Program-made: the position numbers and the translations under genes
The notes under the pieces: generated by a model
Seen by the model: the letters and a program-made list of their open reading frames with translations, nothing else
The model's database searches: none
Told to the model about the DNA's origin: nothing
In this document: positions 11,963-21,900 of the stretch, one piece after another
Layout: each line of letters starts with the position of its first letter
How positions within the stretch are numbered: the first letter of the stretch is position 1
NCBI GenBank assembly: GCA_019915135.1
Contig: JAHLMK010000001.1
Location: 1,240,001-1,304,000 of the forward strand
DNA from: Strobilurus pachycystidiatus
Lineage: Eukaryota; Basidiomycota; Agaricomycetes; Agaricales; Physalacriaceae
Direction of reading: 5' to 3'
DNA length: 64,000 bases

Positions 11963-12720
11963 TCATAGATAATTAATGACATCCGTAACTACCTGCACCA
12001 GCTCTCGCTTGGGCCAGCCATGAGGGGAGCAGTATGCCTCCAGGGAATACATGAAGTCTCCGAGAATCCTCGTTTTCTCTCGTGGTGAGTCTCGGATTGC
12101 GTTTTGCAACCATGTGCGTACTTCGTTGCGGTCATCCATATATATAAAACGATGCAGAATTCCAAAGACCGCTGGGCTGCCGCTCAGCACGATGGGCTGT
12201 CTGTTGTCAGGAGGAATAGTGATGTGACTGAGGGCGGTTTGGAGAATGACTCGGTGGACGAGGAACGACTTGTCTGACACAACCAGCGTGAGATCTGGCA
12301 CGAGGCCAGACACGGTTGCTCTGAAGACCTGTTATTTAGAGGGAGGCCATATGGCTAATTGCAAACTCACCCCGTGGCACAGGCTTCGTAAAGCCTGTAG
12401 CGGTGAATGAGCATACAGCGACGCCGACGAGAATGTGAAACTCACCGAGGGCCCGCCATTCTTAGGTATTTTCTCCAAACAATGTCATTTACAAGCGCCG
12501 ACAGCGAGGACCGTATTGGCTCTGATTCCTCTCGGGAAAGGTCTTCGAGGATTGAAGACAAAGCGCTAAGGGTTTATCAATGGAGTTCCCGATGTGACAA
12601 CAGAAAGTCAACCAGTACCGCGTATCTTCGGCAACAAGGGCCTTGGGTGGTGGCATGCAGTGACACCGACGAGGAGGAACCTCGAGTATATGTGCTGGGG
12701 ATCGCAGACAGAGAAAGACC
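11963..12720 (-). CDS. Small BTB/POZ-domain protein, copy C
   Basis: Third BTB relative and the best preserved. An exon encodes ALSSILEDLSREESEPIRSS to DIVWRKYLRMAGPR. A 24-nt microexon at 12371-12394 encodes LYEACATG. The last exon encodes ATVSGLVPDLTLVVSDKSF, then LVHRVILQTALSHITIP, SPAVFGILHRFIYMDD, and the tail DFMYSLEAYCSPHGWPKREL. The BTB signature (D-L-T-L-V-V, F-x-V-H-R, vF-xx-L-xx-F-I-Y) is clear. Introns have gtgagt donors. An upstream exon is suggested by LSLSAIPS near 12690, matching LSLSDIPR in copy A, but the frame there is not continuous and the true start is unresolved. Function unknown; BTB proteins often act as CUL3 adaptors or transcription cofactors. Confidence 0.6.
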
Positions 12721-12849
12721 TGTGGCAGAATCTGGATTCAATAGCGCGCCAGAAGCCTACGACCAATCCAGTCATTCAGAGCGATCAAATAACTCAATGG
12801 CGTGCCTCTCCGACATGTCAGGTATACTAATAAAAGCCTCGTGAAGTAA

Positions 12850-14184
12850 AGGAAGAATTTCTGGTCGACATGGTTTTTGGCTTCCGGTAGTGCATGATTC
12901 ACTCGGCAGGTGGCAACAGTAAAGGTTTTACTCCTTCTTCAAGATCAAGATGTATAGCGATACCTAGACTCTTGAGCGGGGACGGACAACGTGGCACCAG
13001 ACCGGTTACCGAACTGTTTCTCCTTGCAACCCGAAAGAAATCGAAGGTGCTCACCAGGAATGATCCGGGAGAAATGCGCTCTTATAGGCAACTTGGAAGT
13101 ATGATTTGTCAGAGAGAAACCGTGGCAATTGTGCATTATACAAATATGGTCACCGGGACGGCGGAGACCAATCGGTGGCAGGCATTGGGGAGGGGAAGGT
13201 CCACAAAGACTGATTTGGGCAGACGCGGGACAGTTTACAGCATTGTTTTATGCGAACAGTCTCCGCAGCTGGTCGCGGGTATCACTCTCGTGGCCAGCTT
13301 CGCAAGCGCTGACAGACTGAGCGGACGCCAATGAGACGTAAATATGAAACTCCACATTGAATCACATACACAACTACCCAGCGCGTCCTAAAAGCGTCGC
13401 TATAATCCGCCGAGGGCGTGTCACCCCGTGGTTATGCATTGCCAATAACCGTGACCCAGTTTTCGAAATCCCTGGATGGTCAAGGGGACGCAAATCGAGG
13501 CCGAGACATGATAGTCGCCACAGCAGTCTCGGTCGGAAAACTCCGTACGACACTGTGCGCACATTCAATCAGCGCATGTGCAGGGACAGTGGCAGTGTGA
13601 AGAGTCGCGTACCAGGAAGATGCTGCCACTCGACAGGCAATGAAATCATCACTGATGCTGAAAATTTCCTGAGAACAAAATTGAAAGGAATGCCCAATTC
13701 GGGAACATTTGATAGAAGAAAGCATGGCATGAGAACAAGTGACGGCAGATCGCGGTCAGATTCAGATGCTGTAGTCGATTCGCAGACTCGTATGTAGTGC
13801 CCTGGCAGGCCCCATCGCGTATGTAGACCGTCCACACCAGAGGCATCAGCGGGAGTTGACTCAAGAGGTTACGAATGAGGCGATCTTCCCAAAGCAGAGT
13901 CACCGAGCTGTGGCGTCGACCGTCGAAAGACTAATACTACCCTGAACGGTCCCGACATGCCTAGCGACGACTGGGTGACGAGGAACATGAGAAGAGTGGT
14001 CCTGAGCGTTTCGACAGTCCGGGTGACCAAATCCAGTGGCAAGTGAGGCAGTACCGCGAGTCGCTCTTGCCCAATATTGGCAGTCGGGGGTACGAAATCA
14101 AAATTGGATCGAGCTAAATATGGAAAATTCGGAACAAGTTCGAGCACGGGCTTATCGGGGCTTATCTCCTCGTTCTCATCCGCC
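12850..14184. other. Intergenic, no supported gene
   Basis: Contains the second copy of the SRI...SGCK block (about 13020-13090). A minus-strand frame at 13869-14561 overlaps the hydrolase exons on the plus strand and looks like its shadow. Confidence 0.5.
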
Positions 14185-14982
14185 ATGACATTAAGCATTG
14201 ATTTATCCACCGGAGTGCGTCTCGAAGCGGAATTTTGCTCCCCATCAAACGCAGGGACGACAGAATCGAGTCTTGCAATTTTTCTGCACCCTTGGTCTTG
14301 GTTGGGCGGACGAATGGACGATCCGTGAGCTATCATGTTCCCTATGTTCACGATCGTAAGCTTGACTCGTTGCTTTAGAGTGGTATCCCTTCTGATGGAT
14401 GTATTTGAAAGCCACAGCTTCCATCTGCTGCGGTACAACTCTCGGGGCGTTGGTGGGTCTACTGGCTGGCCATCATTGTCGGGCACAAGTGAGGGAGAAG
14501 ACCTTCGCGCACTTGTGGCATGGGCACTTGAGCGTGTGGGAAATGTACGTCGACTGGTCATTGTGGTAAGTTTCGGTCATGAAGATTCAGATCATCTTCC
14601 TTACACCGGCAAATAGGGATATTCCCATGGCTCACTAATAACGACACTCTGTCCCCCTACAGTCGCCGCACCCCCCATTTCCATCTCTTACGTTCTTGTT
14701 TCCTACCCTCTTGGCCCGAGATCTTGGCTTACTAGGTTCCGATCTTCTCTATACCAGGAAGCGCTTCGTTCTATCGTTGATTCAGGCTCTCCCCTACTGG
14801 TGGCATATGGGACGGTGGACGAGTTCACCAGCGTCGATAAATACGAGCGCTGGACGTCCGAATTCAACCAATCTGTGAATGTGCAGACTGCTCGCATTGA
14901 CAGTGGCAGCCATTTCTGGAGAGGCGCTAGTGGGCGCCAATTGACTGCTGCTGTTGACGGCTGGCTTCAACAGCACGCGTAA
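14185..14982 (+). CDS. Alpha/beta-hydrolase
   Basis: Serine-hydrolase-type enzyme of unknown substrate. Three exons: MTLSIDLSTGVRLEAEF to WLGGRMDDP, then an intron (gtgagc to tttag), then VVSLLMDVFESHSFHLLRYN, SRGVGGSTGW and EGEDLRALVAW, then an intron (gtaagt to aaatag), then GYSHGSLITT. The nucleophile elbow is G-Y-S-H-G, the acid is probably D in AYGTVDEFT, and the histidine is in DSGSHFWRG near the C-terminus. RYNSRGVGxSxG is the oxyanion-side motif common in this fungal family. The protein is about 250 residues with no signal peptide, so probably cytosolic. The last part of the gene plus 3' flank is duplicated just downstream (15136-15229). The start is the first ATG in frame after a stop-rich upstream region. 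Confidence 0.82.
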
Positions 14983-15041
14983 CGGTGATGCATGATGATA
15001 TCCGTGATGAGCGTTGGATGTTGAAGAGTCGGACACACAGT
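14936..15041 (+). repeat. 3' end of hydrolase gene, source copy of a local duplication
   Basis: This segment spans the last codons, the stop and the start of the 3' UTR of the hydrolase gene. It matches 15136-15229 in order: gccaattg.ctgctgctg, gttgacgg, cagcacg, gatgatatc and acacacagt are shared. The gap between copies is about 95 bp. Confidence 0.7.
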
Positions 15042-15135
15042 CCGAGGTATGTACTGTATGAGATGATGCTTCAGTCAAATCGTGATAAATATTGACCACC
15101 CGAGGTTGGCAGTTTTTTATACATTGGTTCCGGAG

Positions 15136-15229
15136 TGCCAATTGTCTGCTGCTGGTTGACGGATCGTTCCAGCACGGTAATACACGATGATATCGATGAA
15201 CGGTGACTGTGGAGAGTACGACACACAGT
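15136..15229 (+). pseudogene. Degenerate tandem copy of the hydrolase 3' end
   Basis: Second copy of the 14936-15041 segment. It carries small indels that break the coding frame, so it is a relic and not an exon. It lies in the convergent gap between the hydrolase (+) and TRS23 (-). Confidence 0.6.
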
Positions 15230-15459
15230 TGCAGGCGATACTCTCCGTGAGTCGCGGTTGACACGACTGCAAGTTGGTAATGATCAATTTCGTGAGACAA
15301 GGTATAGCAAGAATCCTAGCAGGCAGCTTCTGGACAACGCAGAGAGTAACAGATGATTTTAGAGTCTATGATTTACAGATACAGATACAATCTGTTTTCC
15401 AAGTCAGAACAAGCCTGGTGTCAGATAGCTCCAGCGAACTCACACCGAGGATAAGTACA

Positions 15460-16022
15460 TTACGCCTGCCCAGTTCCTATGAGTGCTGTGATCCTGACAT
15501 CAAAGCCTTCGCTACGGATAGGCATCTCTGGGGTGTGGAAGGGATTCTTCATGACCGCGTCTGCATAAGCATCGTAGACCTTTTGCAGAGTAGCATCGGC
15601 TTGCGTCTCCGCTAATGAAGTAAGGAGTACAAATTTCGTCCCTAGAGGCACGCTTAGCTGTGGAGAAGGAGATGATCCGCTGAAGGCTGACCTGTGGCGG
15701 TCAGGAGAATAGTCATTTTGAACGATTCGCCTTCTATAACCTGCGCGCCCGAGCTGGATCCCATGGGCGACAATCGACTTGTTATAGCGTGAATACCGTG
15801 CAGAGTGCCTGCGAGTACCAGATATTCATTCGACGTCAGCTGCGCAAGGCCATCTGTTCATCGTCAGCCAACACCACCAGCGCGCTGTTTGACGGCGTTG
15901 CCGTACCTGCGAAATTCCTGTGATAGACCAGCCCGCCGGCTTTGTTGATGACCTAGACAGTGTCAAGCCCGGCTCCGCGTCGTGCAGGACAGCGAACGCA
16001 CCCAAAGACCGAAGATGGCCAT
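15460..16022 (-). CDS. TRS23: TRAPP complex subunit Trs23/TRAPPC4 (sybindin-like)
   Basis: Core subunit of the TRAPP Rab1/Ypt1 exchange complex at the Golgi. Four exons. Exon 1 is 21 nt (MAIFGLW, start at 16022). Exon 2 gives [15 protein letters not shown]. Exon 3 gives [20 protein letters not shown], then [10 protein letters not shown] and [12 protein letters not shown]. The next acceptor (gcctctag) gives [20 protein letters not shown], then [20 protein letters not shown] and [11 protein letters not shown]. The last motif is the family signature. The joined protein is about 150 residues, typical of the sybindin/longin fold. Long frames on this strand across the exons are shadows. Head-to-head with the glutaminyl cyclase gene with 80 bp between start codons. 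Confidence 0.92.
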
Positions 16023-16102
16023 GCTGGTAACCGCCAAGAGCGATTCTGATCGGGCACGCCGGGAGCTTTAGATCCTCTCCTTCTGCCACGCCGTCGTGTT
16101 CC

Positions 16103-17481
16103 ATGTTGGCTCTGAGATGGCTGTTCGTCCTCCTCCTCAGCTGCGCGCCACTGCCGTCGCTCCAGGCCTCGTCGCTCGGTGAACGGTCGTTCAAGCAGCT
16201 GTCGTCCAGCAGCATCTCCGCCTTGGTGTCGTCGCCCGACCCGGTCAAGAACGTCGACCCCTCGAATCCCTCTTCCCATCTATCCAAAATTCTGATACCC
16301 CGTCCGTGTACGTCGCGGCTATCTGCTTCTGTACGACTCGGGGCTGAACAGTGGCGCAGCGGACACGGAAAACAATACCCTTGTCAGAAATTACATCAAG
16401 ACTACACTGGAAGGGCTGAATTGGCACGTCGAGGAGGACGAGTTCACGGACACGACGCCGTACGGGAAGAAGAAGTTTACAAATCTCATCGCGACCAAGG
16501 ATCCTCGCGCGCCTAGAAGGGTCATTTTGTCGGCGCATTTCGATAGCAAGTACTTCCCCTCATACCCCAACAACCAGGTAAACTCTTCCATCGCGCTTCT
16601 GTAAGGATCTCACGTCGAATACAGTTTGTTGGCGCGACAGACTCAGCTGCACCGTGTGCGATGATGCTAGACTTGGCTGAAGCTCTCAATCCCCTCTTGG
16701 ACGCGCGACAGCAACGCTTGGAGGACGGCGAAGAAGACGACGAGGACGTGGCGGACACGACCCTGCAGCTGGTATTCTTCGACGGCGAAGAAGCGTTTGT
16801 GCAATGGACAGATACCGACTCTATCTACGGTGCTAGGCATCTAGCCGAGAAGTGGCAGTCAACATATATCCTTCCTAACACGAAAAGACGGCTACTAGGG
16901 CCTCAAGCGACGGAGATGTCTACTGTGGAACACCTCATCCTTCTGGATCTTCTGGGAGCACCCTCCCCGTCCATACGATCGTATTTTTCTGAGACGGCGT
17001 GGCTTTTCGACGCCATGGCCTCGGCTGAGCGCAGGCTAGGCGACGGAGGTTTCCTCACGTACGAGGGGCACAACGAGATGGCACCAGGGACATGGCGGAG
17101 TTACTTTAGGCGACGACAAGGCGCCCAACATAATGCAGGTCATATCGGTGACGACCACGTCCCATTCCTGCAGCGCGGTGTGAGCATTCTGCATATTATC
17201 GCGGAGCCGTTTCCCCATGTCTGGCATAAATTGAGTGTACGTGTCGAGTGACCAGATCAGCTAGTCATATCTGATTGGCTCGTAGGATGACGCGTCTGCC
17301 TTGGATATACCGACGATGAGGCGGTGGAACCTAGTTCTTCGGGTCTTCATGTCGGAGTACTTGAACCTGAAGCCGGAAGATGTCAAGCGGGAGGAGGAAC
17401 ACGTACGGCGTTTGGCGTCTGAATTGGTAAGTCTATCTTGTTTTTGATGTCGATGAACATTGACAAACGCACGCCCAGTAG
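16103..17481 (+). CDS. Secreted glutaminyl-peptide cyclotransferase (M28-type)
   Basis: Converts N-terminal glutamine to pyroglutamate in secretory proteins. MLALRWLFVLLLSCAPLPSL is a signal peptide. KILIPRP is followed by a 46-nt intron, then GAADTENNTLVRNYIKTTLE and GLNWHVEEDEF. Zinc ligands and catalytic residues of the M28E family are present: SAHFDSKYF, GATDSAAPCAMML, FFDGEEAF, LLDLLGAPSPS, and DDHVPFLQRGVSILHIIAEP. YGARHLAEKW and WHKLSDDASALD also match the family. Introns fall after NNQ, after WHKLS, and possibly after LASEL. That last intron (gtaagt to cccag) would be followed at once by TAG at 17479-17481; if it is retained, the stop is at 17445-17447. About 390 residues. Divergent from TRS23. 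Confidence 0.92.
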
Positions 17482-17896
17482 ACATCATAGCATTGATATA
17501 GTATGAGGGATATATGGAGTGTATGTTATTTCTAGCAATGGAGCAATTGGAGGTTCCTCAAGACTCGCCTCCTAAAGATGCCCCTAGTTGCACGGCGGCG
17601 CCAAAGTCTCAGAGTTGAGAATTTTTGGCATTCGCCAAGCAATTTCCAGGAAAAGAGAACGATGCATTCCATGAGCAGAGCGACACGCAAATATCAAGTA
17701 CACAGTGAGGATTAGTCTTTCATATCAAAGCCACAAGGAACTGTCCAGAGTCCAGAGAAACATCAGCAAGAAGCAAAGCGATCACAGCAAGTAGGGTCAG
17801 TGAGGTTCAACCAAGGAGCAAGCCTTTATAGTGTCGAATCAGGTTTGTAGCGTCAGTCGCAATCTACCATGGGCGTCAACACTGTGAACATCATGT
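17482..17896. other. Convergent intergenic region
   Basis: Between the 3' ends of the glutaminyl cyclase gene and the coiled-coil gene. Nothing recognised; may include 3' UTRs or a missed last exon of the minus-strand gene. Confidence 0.5.
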
Positions 17897-18837
17897 TTAA
17901 CGCACACTCACCCGTTCATTCGCGTGACTTTGTGCGACTTGAGCATGTGCCTTGCGGCGGAAATGTTCAAGTGCTTTCTCTCGGCGATCACGGTTGCTTT
18001 GGACTGTACGAAACATAAAGATATGTAAAGGGAAAGATGAAGTGGAAGAGAACATACGCATGGCACTGGCAGACTCAATTATCTCGGCGCGTCGTTGGAA
18101 TAGGTCTTCGATCACAGGTGGGTAGACATCCAGAACGGCTTGAATAGATTGCTAGGCTGGGGTTCAGAGAGAATCTGGCGCATATATTATAGTTTTTACG
18201 TCGCTTTCGGTCTCGAGGGCGTCGAGCTCCTTGGAGTAGTGGTCGTAAGGGACTTCCTGTCCTCGGAGCGCGAAGATGTTGGATTTGAGATCCGTACTGG
18301 ATATGTGCGTCAGCGTAGAGCCATAAAAAGGAGAGGGCAATACAGATAGGCAGTTCCGTGTTTGAACAGCTCGTCTGCGTTCTTTCTTCCCTTGATGTAG
18401 AGAGCTTTCTTGTGGGTGTCCAGTGCGGCACTGCGAGCGGAATTCTTCTTTGCTTGTTGTTCTGTTTTTATGTCAGTATGGTCAATTTGAGAAGATGCGT
18501 GGATACGCACTCTTGTACTCTTGTAAGAACTTTTGTACGCCGCTACAATGACGCCCTCAGTGAATTGAGATGAACATGCGATGGACGCGCACCCATCAGA
18601 GTCAGAGTCGTAATCAATCAGCTCATCTGTCTTCTCTTCCTTCTTCCCGCCTTTCTGCTTTGTAGCCTTCGGTTTGGGGTTGAAGATGTCATAGCCTTCC
18701 TCATCTTCGTCGCTGTTTTCGTTGGCAAAGGCTCTTGGGGCAGATAGGCGCGAAGGGCGAGGGTTTTCTTGTGAGAATGACAGTCAGATTCATGCTAGAT
18801 AGAGGAAAGGAGTTGGCAGACTGGGTGAGCGAGCCAT
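17897..18837 (-). CDS. Unrecognised acidic/coiled-coil protein, probably nuclear
   Basis: Not assigned to a family. Splice-consistent reading starts at 18837 with MARSP, a 54-nt intron, then RPSRLSAPRAFANENSDEDE and EGYDIFNPKPK. A lysine-rich stretch (KATKQKGGKKEEK) and ELIDYDSDSDG follow. Later exons give VQKFLQEYKTKKNSARSAAL, ALYIKGRKNADELFKHGTAY, SNIFALRGQEVPYDHYSKEL, QSIQAVLDVYPPVIEDLFQR, and NRDRREKALEHFRRKAHAQV. The helical, charged C-terminal half looks like a coiled coil. The acidic and lysine-rich N-terminus suggests a nuclear protein. The start and the last exon are not certain; an additional exon may follow HANER. About 240 residues. Head-to-head with STT4, about 130 bp between starts. 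Confidence 0.6.
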
Positions 18838-18967
18838 GGAGATGGTGGTGGTAAGAGGAAGAGACGCGACGCGTCTGTTTGCATCCGGCGACGATGGAGC
18901 GACATCCAAACACGTGTCTTCGGGAGGTTATTGACGTTCCTGGTGCACATTTATTCGTTCGGGCGTC

Positions 18968-21900
18968 ATGGATTGGTATGTTGCCTTGTCTGGCCTCGTA
19001 GCTGCGCTGATAATTGAATATTCATCAGCCTTGAACTGAATATCCACCAGCGGATTCTGTCCGACATTGCGTCGAGCGTCGGCGACACCAAGGAGGACTT
19101 GCGCTATGCAGGAGACCTGATAGGATCCAAGGTGCAGACGAGGAATGTCGCCAAGCCCGTGGAGAAGCAGCTCAATGGCGACCGACTGGTCAACGGCCTC
19201 GAGAACGGCAATGGCGTCCACGAAGAGGAGACAGAGATGGACAGGGTCTTCATGGTGAGCGAATACTCTCCCATTCCTCTGCGCAGCGGCAGCCTATACT
19301 TCACCCACAGTCCGCCTCGCGAGTGCACTGCAACATCGCATTCGGCGAACTGCTCTTCAACTTTCCCGAGGCGCACATTTCGCAGACAATCCACAACATC
19401 CTCCCGGTGCTAATTGACGTGCTGCGTGATATACCCTACATCGACTTTGACCGCTGCCTGTCCTGGGAAGGTGCGCCCTGATACTTATTGCTTCGTAGCT
19501 ATTTCCTCTGAACGGCCGTATAGACTGGTCGCTACCCGATCAGCTCGTCTTTTCGACAATCTCCGCCTTGCTGCGCGTGGCCAGCCTGCACCCAGAACAC
19601 AGCGATGTCGCGACGAGCGCCATCTTCGATTTCATACTGGACGTCAACGCCAAGATACTCACGGCTGCTCGTACGGCACTCCCTCTTCCCCGAGGCTCGC
19701 AGCTAACACCGCCTCAGCCTTGGACATCCTAACACAACTGTCGCCGGCATTCCACGGACTTTACCGTGCAATCAGCTCCACCTCGTTTGCGTGGACGACA
19801 TCTCAATGGAGGACACTTCGAGAGCGTCTCACGGAGCTCTGCTCTCATCATAATATAGACCGCCTCAACCGTCTCCTTGCGGACATTGTCAAACCTGAGG
19901 GAGAGGAGACTGACTGGGACACACAGCATTTCACTGAAACCTTCCTCGCACGCTACCTCTCGCGAGGACGTCCTCTCAGCGGATACTTCATTGTCTGCTG
20001 CGTTCTCGAGACATCCTGGACCGTCTTGGCTCAAGCATTGTCTCCCCCTCAAACCGTGACCTATGGCAATCCCTCCGAGGCCGCGGCTGCAAACGCGTGT
20101 TGGAACTCTCTTATGAAGCAGGAGGCCCTTGATCTGGACATCAAAGACAAGAGTACCATTGCCATGCTGAAGTCGACGATACAGTACTCTATGCAATGCT
20201 TTACGGACCTGCTGCTTCAGATACAGGACATGGACACTGAACCGCTCGCAGATACGTATGCCTGGGAAACCATGTCTGAGAGTTTGGTATGTTTAGCGGG
20301 CATTAAATTTTCGTCTATTTCTAATCGGGGAATAGAAACTGGCCTCTGTGTGCTCCGTCGCACTTCGCGAGTTAGATCAGCATCTCTACTCGCGGCTGCT
20401 CTTATTCCTCAGTGAAGAGTCGCCTTTGTCAGACAATCTTGTACAAGAAGCTGCTCTCAAAGCAACCACCGTGCTTGTCCAGAAGTACGTCGCGTGATGC
20501 GTTGTATGATGCAAGTGGCACTGACACCTCCCTCCAGTTTCCCGGATATAGCCACGAAAATGGCTGGTCACCTACGGCGCTTCGTGACCGCCCCGCTTCC
20601 CATCTTCGAGTTTGAGTTTGCCTCCGAGACTCGCGCACCTCCACCATTGGCAGCTGCTGCGAAATGTCTGGCTCAGTGTATCAAGGTCACTTATTCCGCA
20701 TCTAGACATATCGAGCGTTAACGAAACAATCATATAGCTTGCTCGCGGTGATGACTTGATCATGTCGAACATGTACTCTCTTCTCAACTACATCGCGGCT
20801 ACGAGCAAGGAGATATACGAGAACTCGAGCAGCTCGCAGATGATCAATAATCCTCTCTATGCCGGTCAGGACATCGCCTCGCTTCCTACGACTGACTCTG
20901 GTCTCCACGGATTATCAGAAGCCGAGAAGCGCCTTGTTGGAATTAGTACGATCTCTGTCGTGACGCGACTTGCTCTAGAGTTCAAGACGGAAGAGGTTTG
21001 TCTTCCCGGGCCTTGTTCCGAGGTCGTCTGACCTCTGATTGTAGGTGGCCCGTTTAACGATTTCCATGTTGTTGCAACGTCTGCGTTCAGCGGAACCCAC
21101 CGTCGAGGCTGCCATCGCGTACAATCTCGTCGACTTGGCACTGGCCGCCCCGGAGGCCTCTTTCGTGGACATCATTCGCGTGTTCTCGACTATCAACCGG
21201 TCTGCTAACCCAGACGACCCGCGGTTTTCGAACAACATGGTCTTAGCTGCACAGACACGGCTAGCCCAGGAACTACATCGTCGGCCCGAACTCTATGACT
21301 TGTATCTGGTGGAGCTTTTGACACTCTTTGCTGATAAAGGCGTCGCCATCCAGAACGTCAAGATTGCGAACCATCATGTCAAGGTCAATGCGTGTTCGAT
21401 TCGATAACAAACATGCTCATAGTACTTCGATAGACGGATGACATGATCGAACAGCTGGCTTCACTCTTGTTGCCCATCGACGCTCTTCTTGCACACAAGG
21501 ATTGCATGCCTCATATCAACTCGTCGCCGGCGGTGGTGGCACTCTTCCGCAACATGTGGTTCTTGTGTGTTCTTTTCCACTTTACGGACGATGACAAGGA
21601 GTCACATGCAATGGGATGGAAGCGTCCGGCTATGGCGAGGATTGCAGCGAAGACGCCTGCCATGGTGCTGGAGGAATCGCAGGATGCTGTTGCTAGTGAT
21701 GTCGAGTATAACTCTGTTATACGGCAGGAGTATGCGCATACGGTATGCTCCTTCTTTCTCTGATAGCTGGCTCTGGTTCATATACTCTCGTCTTGTATCA
21801 GATCATACAGAAGCATCGAGTCTCCTTGACTTCTCACATACCTCTTCGGTCTGGTGATCTGCGCTCGCTATCTTCGGGCCAAATCGTCTTCTTGTTGACT

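Noticed and set aside
13869..14561. 230-codon minus-strand frame
   Set aside because: It lies opposite the exons of the alpha/beta-hydrolase, whose spliced plus-strand reading has clear catalytic motifs; the minus frame has none.
15826..16287. 153-codon minus frame overlapping TRS23 and the glutaminyl cyclase start
   Set aside because: TRS23 splices in a different frame with conserved residues; this frame is a shadow of both genes.
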